NCBI GenBank assembly: GCA_903813345.2
Contig: CAIIXF020000011.1
Span: 26,652,166-26,716,165 of the forward strand
Source: Owenia fusiformis
Taxonomy: Eukaryota; Annelida; Polychaeta; Sabellida; Oweniidae
Reading direction: 5' to 3'
DNA: 64,000 nucleotides
Shown: positions 1 through 12,300 of the stretch, piece after piece
Layout of the letters: every line of letters starts with the position of its first letter
Position numbering within the stretch: position 1 is the stretch's first letter
Notes under the pieces: generated by a model
Databases searched by the model: none
What the model saw: the letters and a program-made list of their open reading frames with translations, nothing else
Told to the model about the DNA's origin: nothing
Position numbers and translations under genes: made by a program

Positions 1-1210
1 CTCGGATATATATGTTGTTCTTACTTTATCTTCGCCGAAGATCAATGTTTATTTATATATAACAATCGAATAATCGACATAATTCAAACTCATCACTACG
101 ACACCCGGGCTCCATTTAATTCAACACGCACTTAAGACGGGCCCCTTGGACCAAGCCTAGCTAAAATATATCACTGGAGTTTTTCGTAATACATGTAGGT
201 AGTTTCTGATCGAATTTTTGTCAAATCAAAAAATAAATTATTCGGCAATAGGTTATTAAGATGAATATTGGCGAGAGGTGTACACTGACAAAGAATGGTT
301 GAAATAACTCCATAAACGTCAAAGATCTAGGAAAAAACCGATGAAAATCTCCCCTAAAAAGGACCCCTTCGAAAATGGCATTCTCCATTTAAGGGCAAAA
401 AGGCGGAGTTATAAGTGGACTGACACTTTTCTTAAATGGAGAAGTCTCGATGGATCTCGCTTAAACTCCGCCCCTTCTCCGTGAAAAATCACGTGAATTC
501 CGGCTTTTGATGGGGCATATCCGGGCATCTCGGCTTCGAACCCAATCAGAAGTTTCAATTTTGACTGGCGCCGCATACATTATCTCAAGTCTCACCCAAT
601 ATTTTTATGTATACGTTAAAAATTGCACAATATTGAAATCGCATGTTTTTCAAGAACATTGTCACTTTTGAATAATGACCACAGTACTAGGTAATAGGTA
701 CGATTGTGTTTAGTTCCATTAATTTCTAATTTATAAGTATTTCTAAAGCTATAAAAAAAATAAACATAAAAACAAAGATTCTATGATGAAAAATATTGAA
801 TATAAGTGACTTAATTTAAAGTACACCTGCCTATTAATCTCATGATCTTGTGCCAATTATCATGTCAATGTTAAGACAACAGGCAGGTGGTACTACTAGG
901 AGTACTGCAATATTGCCTCCTCATCATATTGAAGTCAATACATAGTCTACCTTGCATCAAACCCATAAAAAACTAAACAGCTTATAGTGTCACCCTGCTT
1001 GTAGATCTATTTAAAATACAATGTTTGTTCATTTATTCAAATTATTCATAAAAATGGTGCAAATGCAAGATCTAATTTCATTGTTGGCAATTCAGAGGCC
1101 TAGACCAAAAACGTTGATAATTGCATCAAAGGGGAGCATATCAGTCGGTGATATATACCGCCTATTGTGATGACATACAGCTGACTTGCACATCGCTGGA
1201 CTGCCATTTC
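1..1210. other. Non-coding stretch, nothing recognised
   Basis: AT-rich sequence with no reading frame, RNA gene or obvious repeat array that I can support. It ends at the left edge of the transposon copy that starts at 1211. Confidence 0.5.
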
Positions 1211-1701
1211 CAGGCCTGTCAACTGTCCCGCAATTTACTTATTTGTCACGCTTTTGCTGAAGAATTTGAATTCACGCCAGTTATTTTTGCGTGACAGAAA
1301 ATGTCACGCAAATACGCATTTTACCTGGTAATTGTCAAGCAAAAATATTTCTGTAGAAAAATTTATAAAAAAGATCGTCTACACAGCAAAAATATGAACG
1401 CCGGAAAAAATGTACGCATTTCGTTCGGACTTTTCACGCAAATTACGTATATGTCACGCATTCCGTTCGAAAATTTTCGTCCCTACCCCCCCCACCGTTG
1501 ACGGATGTTTTAAACGCGAGTGTAGCGAGCGCGAAAAATTTGAGGTGTTCAAAATTTGGCAAGATGTAATAAAATTTAAACCAAGGTATTCAAAATTTGG
1601 ATCAAGGTGTCCAGATTTGGACCAAGGTCTCCACATTTTGAGGGGAGGTGTTCAACATTTCCAAGTCACTCATGTTAGGTGTTCCCAAGTTGACAGGCCT
1701 G
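1211..1701. mobile_element. Non-autonomous DNA transposon, 6-bp target duplication family, copy 1
   Basis: The element begins CAGGCCTGTCAAC and ends with the inverse, GTTGACAGGCCTG, giving a 13-bp perfect terminal inverted repeat. The flanks carry a perfect 6-bp duplication, CATTTC at 1205-1210 and 1702-1707. The 491-bp body contains repeated short phrases such as TTCAAAATTTGG and a C-rich run. A second copy lies in opposite orientation at 61428-61934. Overlapping short frames (for example 1301-1501) are not conserved as proteins between the copies, so I read the element as non-coding. I cannot assign the superfamily securely. Confidence 0.85.
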
Positions 1702-2700
1702 CATTTCATTCTCCGAGTGATCTTTTCCAGATATAACCAACTAGCCTGAAACTTTGGCTAACCTTAGATTTAAGGGAACCTTGGGCATAGCGGCCCTAAA
1801 AATTTAATTTTGTTCTGTATTGGGTAATTTCTTATTTGTCAATCATCACGCACTTTGATGTTCCACTTTATTAATGGGTTGTGGTTTACATTTTTCGAGT
1901 GTTTTATACTTGCCTAGGACTATCTTCTTTGATTTTTCAATGGTGTGTTAGAGAGGGTGGGGCAAAATGGCCCACCCTCTGTTACATGGATTTTAAAAGC
2001 AAAATTAATCAATTACAAAACTCGTCCACACACATCTTATCTCAGACGTTCAAACCTTTGACAGATAAAGTATTCTTAATCGCTACCATAATTATAGTCA
2101 TTCGATATATGTCAGAGTGAAATAAGGTACAAACCTAATGTTAAAATCATTATATTTGAAAATCAGTTGTTCTTGTATATACGATTTTTGTATGTTTTAT
2201 ACTTTGTGGGCCGTTTTGCCCAAAAGACATGTGAATTTTCAAATAGACCACATTTTAATTTGCCTGATATTTGTAGCTCTAAATTTTTACAAATAAAGAA
2301 TATATGCATAATCTATGTAAAATGTTAAATCAAAACGATATTCTATTCTTGCCGGATTTCTTAGAGATTCTCGTGGGAAGGCTAATTTGCAAATACGAGA
2401 GTGAAAAGTAGAACTATCTCTTACAAAACGAAACCCTGCTAGGTTAAAAATGGGCGGTCGAGAAGATGGCGGATATTTCAAAATTCGATTGTATGTGACT
2501 TTTGAAGAACCATCTTTTTATAATTCAAAAGATATTTCGATGGGCCACTTTGCCCCACAGGGCCGCTTGCCCCATGTTCCCTTACTGAGTATATCAAAAT
2601 ACTGAAAAGTTGTCTTACTGACTTTGAAAATCTTCATGGAACTGTGTATGAATTGTTTGTCTGACTCTGAACTGAAATGAGACCCTAACTGTTGCAAGAC
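1702..2700. other. Non-coding stretch with inverted G/C-rich phrases
   Basis: No supported gene. It holds the phrase GGGGCAAAATGGCCCACC near 1960 and related inverse phrases near 2207-2225 and 2540-2575 (GGGCCACTTTGCCCCAC). These look like the arms of an old, degraded inverted-repeat element, but I could not define the ends. Confidence 0.35.
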
Positions 2701-3330
2701 TAACGCCTGGCGTAACCGTCACCATGTTATTCAGTGTTTTTAAGTAGCGCAAGGATCCTGCCATGACCGTGGTAATGTTATTGTGAAAGCCTGGTATAAC
2801 CGCGACAATGCTGTATTATATTGCAATGGCATGACCGTGACAATGCAATATACTGTAGTACTGCAAGGCCTGGCATGACCGTGACAATGTTATATAGTTC
2901 TGCAAGGCCTGGCATGACAAGTTCAGGTATGAGGGTGGTAATGTAGAAATTTACGATTTGGACTGCTATAACCATGACAATGTGTATTGCAAAGCCTGGC
3001 ATGACCGTGGCAATGTAATATAGTACTACAAGGCCTGGCATGGCTGTGACAATGTAATATAGTATCACAAGGCTTGGTATGACCGCCGTGGCAATGTGAT
3101 ATAGTATTCCAAGTTCAGGTATGAGAGTGGTAATGTAGAAATTTAAATTGCTATAAGTGACCGTGACAATATGTATTTGAAAACCTGGCATGACCGTGAC
3201 AATGTATTATGATTGCAAAGCCTGGTATGACCGTGACAATGTAATATAGTATTGCAAGGCCAGGTACGAGGGTGGCGATGCAGAAATTTAGGCTTAGTCC
3301 TACTATGACCGTTATAATGTATTGCAATGA
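2700..3330. repeat. Minisatellite, roughly 40-45 bp unit
   Basis: Tandem, diverged copies of a unit with the core GCCTGGCATGACCGTGACAA followed by TGTAATATAGTATTGCAAG. Unit length varies, and some units carry an insertion around TTCAGGTATGAGGGTGGTAA. The minus-strand frame at 2778-3191 is just the repeat read through and shows a matching periodic peptide, so it is not a gene. Confidence 0.85.
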
Positions 3331-5815
3331 CTAGTAAATATGTATGTAATTTTAAATGATCGTCATATTAAACAGTTTAATACTATGATCATGGTGTTTA
3401 GGCTTAACTACCTTAATCATGTCAAAATCAAAATTACTACCATTATTAGGAATTTTCTTGGGGCCGTTATTGAGTTTAACCTCTTTGCTATTCTTTCCTT
3501 TGATGCAAGTTCTGGATCCATCGAAACCATTTTGCCGCGATAACGTGCAATTGATACTTGACAATAATATAAAAACACATAACATCAAGCGATTTAACAC
3601 AATATTATTGCGTTAAATGTTCATTTATACTCGTAAAATGAGGCTACACTTACCGATCTCTAAAATGACATTTCCGCATGTCCGTCATTGTGTCTGTTCG
3701 TCCGACTGTCCCGGATCGTAAAATTAAACTACTAGCGAAACGAAATTGTTGTCAAATAGATTGATAATTATTATCGCGATTACTCGCATTAAAAGATTTT
3801 TGAGGATAACAGGTATCTTTGATTGATTTATATAGCGCGTGTATACACGCAAAATAGTTATTAATTGCAAACCTATTGTTTGTAAATGCAGTGCCGCGAT
3901 GACGGTTAATTTCTGATACGATTTGCAATTTCGATGTCACCGAAACTGACCGACATTTTCGTTATATTCCAAACCTGTCTCCAATATTTCCGTAATTATG
4001 CATCAATAGGGTCTAAAGGGGATACGGGATGGTGTGTATGTATTCATAAGGTATGTATGCATGCTTGAATCACATTCTTTGTGTAATATGACCATGGTTT
4101 CAGGGCTTAATTAGTTCCGCTTGTCGAAACCTGCTGAACGATTAAATTAACGCATCAAGGGCAAAATGATCATGGAGGTTAGACCTAGCCGGGGCCATGT
4201 CAGATAAGAAACGAGGCCCAGGCTAGGTCTAATGTTGTTGGACTATGACAGGCCTTGCAATTCAAGTTCAATTTTACATGTCTTTAGTATTGTGCACATG
4301 CTCTATGTGGACAAAATTCAGCTTATAGTGTTACACCATTTAGTGTCTTCTACCTTTTAGGAGCCATGTAAGGGTCCCATTCATTAGATAACTCTTTTAT
4401 TTCTAACTAAACTTCTTGCCTTTTATCATGCTTAACAGAGTGTAGCATTGTGACGTTCATACCTTTTTTTGCCTTGTCCTGTGGTATATTTTGAGCCCGG
4501 AGTCTCTGATCTAAGATGTACATCATCTCCCCTCCCAAATTGATAAACAGCAACGAGATCGTCTTCGTAGACATCGCTGGATCAACTAGAAATCAGCAAA
4601 ATATTTTAATTTCGGCTTCCCTAGATATTCAATATGGAGTTCGCGAGACTTAACGAGATCTCGTAGCCGGAAATGGAGGAAAGTTTGAAAAGTGATTTTC
4701 ACTTTCGGGTAATCAATCACACCCAGAGTTCGGCATAAGGGGAAAATATCAGGTGGTACCACTAGTTAGCAAAAAGTCGGTGGTCCATAGACTAAGTGTA
4801 GGGAGTCAAGTGGACACCTGTAGAGACCCATCCTGAATATATACTATAGTGCCATCTTTTAATCAGGTTGCGACTCTTTAACACATTCCGGCGTTAAAAC
4901 TCGTCTGGCCTTATCCCGTACCAGGACGGATAAGTCTGGCCCAGTTATCTACTCCCCGATTCTGAAATGTCGTCCAGATCTACGATGTCAGGCATAGGCC
5001 AAGGGAAAAGTAATAGTAAGCTGTATTTTAGAAGAGACAGGTGCACAAGTCTGACTTAGACAACTTGTTAAGATGGAGATTTCAACAATATCTATCTTAG
5101 TGTATTATTTTCAAAAAGCAATGGGCAGTTGATATAAAATTGATAGTTTGTAGCTCTTACCTAAGATTGAAACCCAGTCAGATGGTATCCCAAGTAAAAA
5201 GAAATGGCAATTCTCATGTAATAATTGGTTAACTTTGGTCTAATAATTATGCATTTTGATAAAAGTTAACCTATTTGTTAAATGAGCATTAAATCAATGA
5301 AAGTTGAATGCCAATAAATAGCTATTTATTACACCTATTTAGGATTATTCTAACAACTATGTTATAATGCTCTTTGAATAATTGCACCCTGGACGAAGTG
5401 ATAAGGTCAAAACAAGTGGCTCTGATTTAGGAAAAAACGATCTTCCTAAAAATTAATAATTTTTGTACCCCAATTTTTGTAAGGTTAAATTCTTGTGGAC
5501 AAAGAGGAGAATCATATACAATTTTGTATTATGTTCAAGTGGTACATCTTAAACTACTCAGTTCGTGTGTTTTAAATTGAATGGAACGCGCATTAGTGGC
5601 TGGAGTGTAAATTAAAGTTGAGAATTATATCTCCCGCTAAAAATTACGATTTTATATTGTCAAAATATCTTTCATTGATGATCAATGATGCATATAAACG
5701 TTCATGCACACCGAGATTGTATGTTTCTTTTCATATGTGCATTTACAGCATCGACAGTTATTTCAATTTGATGTGATGCCTATTCACTGGGGATGAACTG
5801 GAAACGAGGGAGGTT
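3331..5815. other. Non-coding stretch; one small hairpin
   Basis: I see no gene. Short opposing frames at 3340-3616 have no recognisable domain. At about 4178-4235 there is an imperfect hairpin with arms TTAGACCTAGCC and GGCTAGGTCTAA, probably a transposon remnant. Confidence 0.4.
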
Positions 5816-5830
5816 TAGCCTCGTATCAAA

Positions 5831-5859
5831 ATGGCGGCGCGTGAAAAAAATTTCATTCG
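5831..5859 (+). other. Weak candidate first coding exon
   Basis: An ATG after CGTATCAAA opens the frame MAAREKNFIR and runs directly into a consensus-like donor, CG|GTAAGATT. The ATGGCGGCG context is typical of YY1-type start-site motifs. No following exon is recognisable, and the 500-base gap lies about 1.1 kb downstream. It could be chance. Confidence 0.15.
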
Positions 5860-7000
5860 GTAAGATTTTTGTTTTTTACAATTTTCGTGCTTTTATCCTT
5901 CAAATTAAAACTTAATATTTGGCAAGTAAATAGTTTATAAGTTCCGGTTTTATAATATGATTGCAAATTAGAAATCAATACAGACATTGCTGAGATATTC
6001 ACATTTCAATTCTCTCACTTAGGAAACGAGGCACCTGTCTACATTTTGTAACAATGAAACGAGGCAATGTTTGACTTGCAACGAGGCAACTATTCTTTCT
6101 GTGATAGTGTCTACATTTAATGATCTTATTTCCACCGTTCTGGTCACATACGACCGATTACGTCACGGTTTTACACGATATACATGATTATGTAAGAGTT
6201 AAAAAGAATAACCATATTGTTCATAAAGCGCTACATTGGTCATTTATCTTTCAGAGCAAGACAACATGGATGAATATAATAATATAGGCGAGTCATTTAA
6301 TTATTACCATGGTCATTCGTTTTTTATCGTATCTGGAATTATATTCTATCAAATATAGCCATCTCGAGCAACAACAATGCCCCATTTGCGTACGATTAGT
6401 TAAAAGAGAAGTGTACGTAAACGTGTAAAATTGCAATCTTCGGAGAACTAGTTCTTGTCTTCAACGTCTTTATTTGCATGAATGATTACAAAGGTATCAG
6501 TTAAACTGTTTTAATTGGGTCTTTGTATAAGTCTATCCAGAACGGAACTATAGTTCCCAGGGGTCATTTCACGTTTACGTTCGCCATTTCTAAAATACGT
6601 GTAGCTTAAGCTCCCTATTAAAATAGCACTTCTTTGAACGAGATTTTTCTTATTTGAGAGAACATTTTGACGATATATGCGCTACCATTGATAGCTCGGA
6701 TAGCTGGCTCGTTTATTGGAATTGACACTCAAAGCAATGCTATTTAACGTTTTCGAAATATTTAAAAAATAAAACAGTATAACTCCTTGCATGAATTTTA
6801 AGCTGCAGCAAAGAATGAATCGAGTGAAGTGCATTGACATTTTCTGTACTTAAAGATGAACCTTAAAAACATGTAGCTTAACTAAATTGGTACAGTTAGA
6901 CTTTTCTTTGCTGCAACTTTACAACTGCTCATTTACAAAATCAGAATTTGAGATGTTTACACCTGAAAATGAAAATGCCATTACTATAAAGAATATATCT

Positions 7001-7500
7001 NNNNNNNNNNNNNNNNNNNNNNNNNNNNNNNNNNNNNNNNNNNNNNNNNNNNNNNNNNNNNNNNNNNNNNNNNNNNNNNNNNNNNNNNNNNNNNNNNNNN
7101 NNNNNNNNNNNNNNNNNNNNNNNNNNNNNNNNNNNNNNNNNNNNNNNNNNNNNNNNNNNNNNNNNNNNNNNNNNNNNNNNNNNNNNNNNNNNNNNNNNNN
7201 NNNNNNNNNNNNNNNNNNNNNNNNNNNNNNNNNNNNNNNNNNNNNNNNNNNNNNNNNNNNNNNNNNNNNNNNNNNNNNNNNNNNNNNNNNNNNNNNNNNN
7301 NNNNNNNNNNNNNNNNNNNNNNNNNNNNNNNNNNNNNNNNNNNNNNNNNNNNNNNNNNNNNNNNNNNNNNNNNNNNNNNNNNNNNNNNNNNNNNNNNNNN
7401 NNNNNNNNNNNNNNNNNNNNNNNNNNNNNNNNNNNNNNNNNNNNNNNNNNNNNNNNNNNNNNNNNNNNNNNNNNNNNNNNNNNNNNNNNNNNNNNNNNNN
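7001..7500. other. Assembly gap (500 N)
   Basis: Exactly 500 unknown bases, probably a scaffold join of conventional size. Reading frames running through it are meaningless. Confidence 0.99.
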
Positions 7501-7527
7501 AAGTGAACAAAATGGTCGTCGTTTGAA

Positions 7528-7673
7528 TTAAAATTTTGTATCACAACATCTCCAAATATGGGACAGAATATCGATGTTGCACTCTGGGACCCAATCCTCC
7601 TTGATTTCACAATACATTTTACAAAACTGGAGACAAGACTCTGCTTGTGTTAATAAATTTTCAATACAGTAAT
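7528..7673 (-). CDS. Candidate terminal exon of an unidentified cysteine-rich protein
   Basis: On the minus strand an acceptor TTTATCAG at 7674-7681 is followed by a phase-1 frame of 47 residues ending in TAA at 7528-7530. The peptide has seven cysteines (YCIENLL, SCLQFCKMYC, PECNID, RCCDTKF) and reads like the end of a real protein rather than AT-rich noise. I do not recognise the family and could not find the upstream exon in 7674-8843. If real, the rest of the gene would lie to the right on the minus strand; it may equally be a pseudo-exon. Confidence 0.3.
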
Positions 7674-8843
7674 CTGATAAAGATGGCATTCTTTATTAAG
7701 GAAAACTAAAATCATTGAAACAAACTCAATATGATAAAAAGAAAATGTTGGCTGCATTAGGAAAACATGCACAATAAAGTTTTTAAACACAATTTGTGTG
7801 GTATTGTGTGGTATGATATGCTTTGCCTGTCGTTCACATTACATTGTTTTTATATTCATAATACTAATCTAGTATTAGCACATCATCTGTTGGGGAAAAT
7901 AGGATTTCTGTTAGAACAAATTGGAATTGACTATTTCTTATGTTTCAAAGAAGCAGGGTACCTGAATGGACTGAAGCGCACACCCTTATACTCCAGAAGA
8001 GCTAGCTGGGAGAAAGGAGCCCAAACTTTTAAATATAGTAGGATATGGTTCTTATCTTTCTGTAATCTAAAACATGGTGTACTGTTCAGAATATTCAGAT
8101 GGTTGCATATTATGCAATAATATCTTAATTGGCCGGGTCAATATTTCTTTGTCCATCAAAAACTTAATAAATTTAGTTAGGTCTTAACCCCCCATATTCC
8201 CTATCTAATGAAAGTTAAAATGTTGATTCTCTTACATAGCTGTTGCATATTTATTGATCATATCTTTGCAGAAGATGAATCTTTGGGAAACTAAAAATCT
8301 ATGTCCATCACCTAATTAAATGGGCTCTACCCTAATGTAATTAATTATGTTTTTTGACATTTCCCCTAAACCAACTGATATTGGTTTCTTCATGAACTTA
8401 AATATAAGTGGGTTTGGGTTTATCGATTGTCAAATGAATTATCTTAACTTAGGTATATTATTCAGGTTTCAGTAAAGTGGGACTAACAGGTATGCATACT
8501 CCCCATTGTTCATTCATTTGTCTGGATTCTGGTGTACGCTTCAATCAATTTGGGTACCCTGAGAGTAATCAATGAAAATGCAACTGTTGTAAAAGTTATG
8601 CAATGTACTTCTCCAAGAATGGGTTAATCTGAACATTGTTCAAAGTCCCAATATACCGGTATAAGCAATTAAAAAACATATTTGCAATTCTAGAAAGTAT
8701 TTGCTATTATGGACAGTTTGACCAAGATATGTTAAGAGTTGTTCAACTATTCAATCTTGTGGATAGAATAAATTAACTGTTTAATAACTACCATCAAAAT
8801 GATTCTTAATACAATGTGGTTTGATACATAATTCATGGATTCA
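7674..8843. other. Intergenic / probable 3' untranslated sequence
   Basis: No supported gene. The 117-residue plus frame at 7767-8120 has no domain. The part next to 8843 is probably the 3' untranslated region of the kringle-FN2-TSP1 membrane protein gene. A minus-strand ATTAAA-type poly(A) signal at about 8778-8783 is possible but unproven. Confidence 0.4.
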
Positions 8844-9364
8844 TTAAGATTTTGGTTCTTGGTTATGCTCTGGTTTGTAAATGTCTGAATAACTTGGAGG
8901 TTGATGTAAAGATGTCGCTAGTAAATGAGTATTTGGTGAGATTGCATTATAGTTAGGTCCTGCACCATGTAAAAGGGCATCAGGGTGTATAAAAGGAGGT
9001 ACCCTTACATCAACTCCTGGAGCAGTCTCTATAGTTATAGAGCTAGGAATGTGTGTATTATCTGCAGCTAGATCCAGTTTGCTGAGATCACCAGCCTCAT
9101 TTTCAGATTTGTGGCCATTTTGTGGGTCACTATGGTGATAAGGAGGAGGTCCCTCTTGATTTATAGGAGGAGCACTTGGAAGGAGTGGAAGATTGACAGG
9201 TTCAGGTCCTTGTCTTTGCCCCTCTTGTCTTTGTGTGTTATTAGATGTTGTAGTTTGTCCTTGTTTAAAGAGCCAGGCCCTTCGTGCTCTGTATATACAG
9301 ATACCTATTGCTATCAACATTCCTATCCCAACAACACATCCAACACATACGAAGATGATCAGGG
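8844..9364 (-). CDS. Exon 6: transmembrane helix and PPxY cytoplasmic tail
   Basis: The acceptor is TTATTTTCAG at 9365-9374. The exon opens with the hydrophobic run ALIIFVCVGCVVGIGMLIAI, then IYRARRAW. The tail of about 145 residues is rich in Pro, Asn and His and carries GPPPYHH and QPPSYSDIY. The second motif also places a tyrosine in an SDIY context that could be phosphorylated. The frame open further upstream, to 9428, is intron; it gives an artificial N-terminus starting MLNELFQ. Confidence 0.88.
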
Positions 9365-12300
9365 CTGAAAATAAACAAAATATGAAGAAAGAGTGAAATT
9401 TTAGTTTTTGAAATAACTCATTTAACATTGATTTTATGTTATTGTTACAGTCTCCAACTCTTTTGTGGCTGGTGTTTGCCGGTTGGTGTTTTACATTTGA
9501 TGGTTGGTGTTTGGCATCTGTAACAGCATTCGGTGGTAAGTGTCTGTTACAAATGTCAGGTTAATGTTTTGTTTTACAGATATGATTTAAAGACATTAAA
9601 AAACATACACAACATTAATAAAGTGCAAAAAACAGACTATGAAATAATATCTCAATATTAAGAACTTCAAGTGAGAAGCTTTCAGTATCATGTACTCCTG
9701 ACTAAGCTAATTGCTTTTTAATTGCTTTTTAAATTAACCCAATCTAAATATGATCAATTAAAAATCTCATATCTGAGTAAACTAAACATTAGTAGTTTAA
9801 TGACAGCAACTTGCCAAGGTTCAAAGAAAGTTTTGACTGTCGATTTGAAATTAAAGAGTTGTTAGATAAATATTGATAATTCAATCTAAATTAAATTACA
9901 AATGTTTAAGAAAGGTATTTATTAATTTACATATAATGAGGTCAGACTATCAAGTTGTCTTACCTTAAATTGCTAATTGAATTTTGAATTAATTATGATT
10001 ATTTAGCTAAGTAATCTAAGACATTTAAAATGTAATTATGTGTCGTTACATGTTAAGCTAGATAACACTGCATTCAGCATCATTATACAGTAAAGCGTAA
10101 CACCTCTAGAAGAGAAACACCTCTGTTAGTGGAACACTTTTCAGAATCCCATGACAAACTTATTACTTAATGTTAAATGAACCTCTATAAGTGAAACATC
10201 TCCCAAGTAGAACACTTTTTCAGTGGTACCAAAGGTGTTCAACTAAAGCAGGTTTTATTTTACCTTCTTTTGAACATTCAACCCATTTGCAGTTAATCTC
10301 CTCAAATGTTTTTCCTACACATGCCCTTCCACCTAGAACGGGAGACGGGTCGTTACATCGGCGGTTACGTGTCTTTCTACACATCATTTCTGACTTCAGT
10401 CTACTACATTCTTCTGTCCACTCTGACCATGAACTCCATGCTCCATGAACTGAAAAGGTCGATATTCTTTAAAGCAACATGACTACATGTATTTGGCAAA
10501 ATAGCTGATAAAATACCGATACAATTGTCCCATTTTGTCGCAATACCAGTACATGTATAATTTTATTGCCCCATTATGTCACACTTACCAATACAATTAC
10601 CTCATTTAGTCACAATTACTAATATAAACACCCCATTTTATCACACTTTTCAATATAATTAACCCCTCTTGTCACACTTTTCAATACAATTAACACCTCT
10701 TGTCACACTTTCCAATAACAATTAATCCATCTTGGCACACTTTTCGATACTATTAATGCCTCTTGTCACACTTTTCAATGCAATTAATCCCCCTTGTCAC
10801 ACTTTCCAATACAATTAACCCCTCTTGTCACACTTTTCAATGCAATTTATCCATCTTGTCACACTTTCTAATACAATTAACACCTCTTGTCACACTTTCA
10901 TAATGCAATTAATCCTTCTTGTCACACTTACCAATGCAATTAACACCTCTTGTCAAACTTCCAATATAATTAATCCCTCTTGTCACACTTACCAATACAA
11001 TTACCCCATTTTGTTACATCAGAGTCAAAATCGTAAATAGTTGAGCACCATGGATGGCCACCATTGTTCCTTGTAATACAGTAATGATAGATATCACCCT
11101 TGAACTTGAATGGGAATGTACATGTGGAACCCTCTGCCACTGGACCTCCCTGTGTGTTGATTTTAGCTGAAAAAAGTTAAATGTTGATTTGAATATTGAT
11201 TGTTTGTTTGCGTACTATCCTGTTGTTTGTTTGATGATACCATATTTTGCGTTAAAACACAATTTTAGATTTAGGTAAATTGGCCGTTAATTTTAGGCTT
11301 TTTACAAAAATATTAAGTTATTCAATGTCTTGATATAGAAAAAAACATTAACTTTAGGCTTCTATACATCTACATTGGAAATTATCAAATAGCCAAGTGT
11401 AAGTTATATTCAAAATGACACACAATGATACAGAAACCTATCGTGCCTGAAAACACTATTGTGTCTGTTTTCAGCCTATATTGTTCTATATTTTTATACA
11501 AGTACTTCATTTGCACTTGATTCTCCTTCATAACTTAGAGCCAAAGATTACTAATTATTTTTTTAATTGATTTCTGATCAGACTAATATCCTACTTAACA
11601 TTTAGTTTTTCTAGTGCACATTTCCTTTGTATTGATCTGTAGCTCTTTCATAAGAAACAAGTGAAGTACTAAGTACTGCAAAACTGAATGAATATTTTAC
11701 CAGGTAACTGTTAATAAGTGCTATTTTTTGGTACCCCTTACATTCGTTTGACTTTTTTCTTATCAAAGCTTGTTGTTGACAGAAGAGAAATATTTATACA
11801 TGGTAGATTACTTATACATGTTCAGAATCCTCTGACAGCATTGTTAATCCACCATTGAGCAATATTAGAATTATAGTTCTGTTTGCTAATTGGTTGAGAA
11901 ATGTGGGGCAGGCTGCGGAGCTGTAAAATTGTCTAAATTGTTCAGAAGTTAGATTGCAACTAAATTCTGCATACTCTTTGCGGTCTTTGGGATGTCCACT
12001 TCTTAGATAGAATGCAGTTATTATTTTGCAGAAAGTTAAAAAAATTTCCCTTTCATCCAATGATAATTAATTTCATGCTTTTGAATATTTCATCCTTTAT
12101 TTAAATACTTATTTGCTGAGTTTTCCCACCTTCTCCCCCTAGCGAAACTCACCGCATCTTTCGAGACCACATTCTTCCCACTCTGGGTCAGCACCTCTTC
12201 TATTTATGTAACACCAAGGCCCTGGGTACCACCTCTCGTCAGGATTGCGGCAAAAGTTCTGGGCAGCTGTGATGGTTTTGTCAGGATAGTCTTTATCACC

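Noticed and set aside
2778-3191. 137-residue minus-strand frame with repeated MPGL...YYIATV peptide
   Set aside because: It follows the minisatellite period and has no start or splice context of its own.
6887-7610. Long frames spanning 7001-7500
   Set aside because: They consist mainly of unknown bases in the assembly gap.
7767-8120. 117-residue plus-strand frame
   Set aside because: No domain, no coding-like composition shift, and it lies antisense to the probable 3' region of the kringle gene.
9111-9396. Plus-strand frames opposite exon 6 of the kringle gene
   Set aside because: Shadows of a minus-strand coding exon that has splice sites, domains and a clean join.
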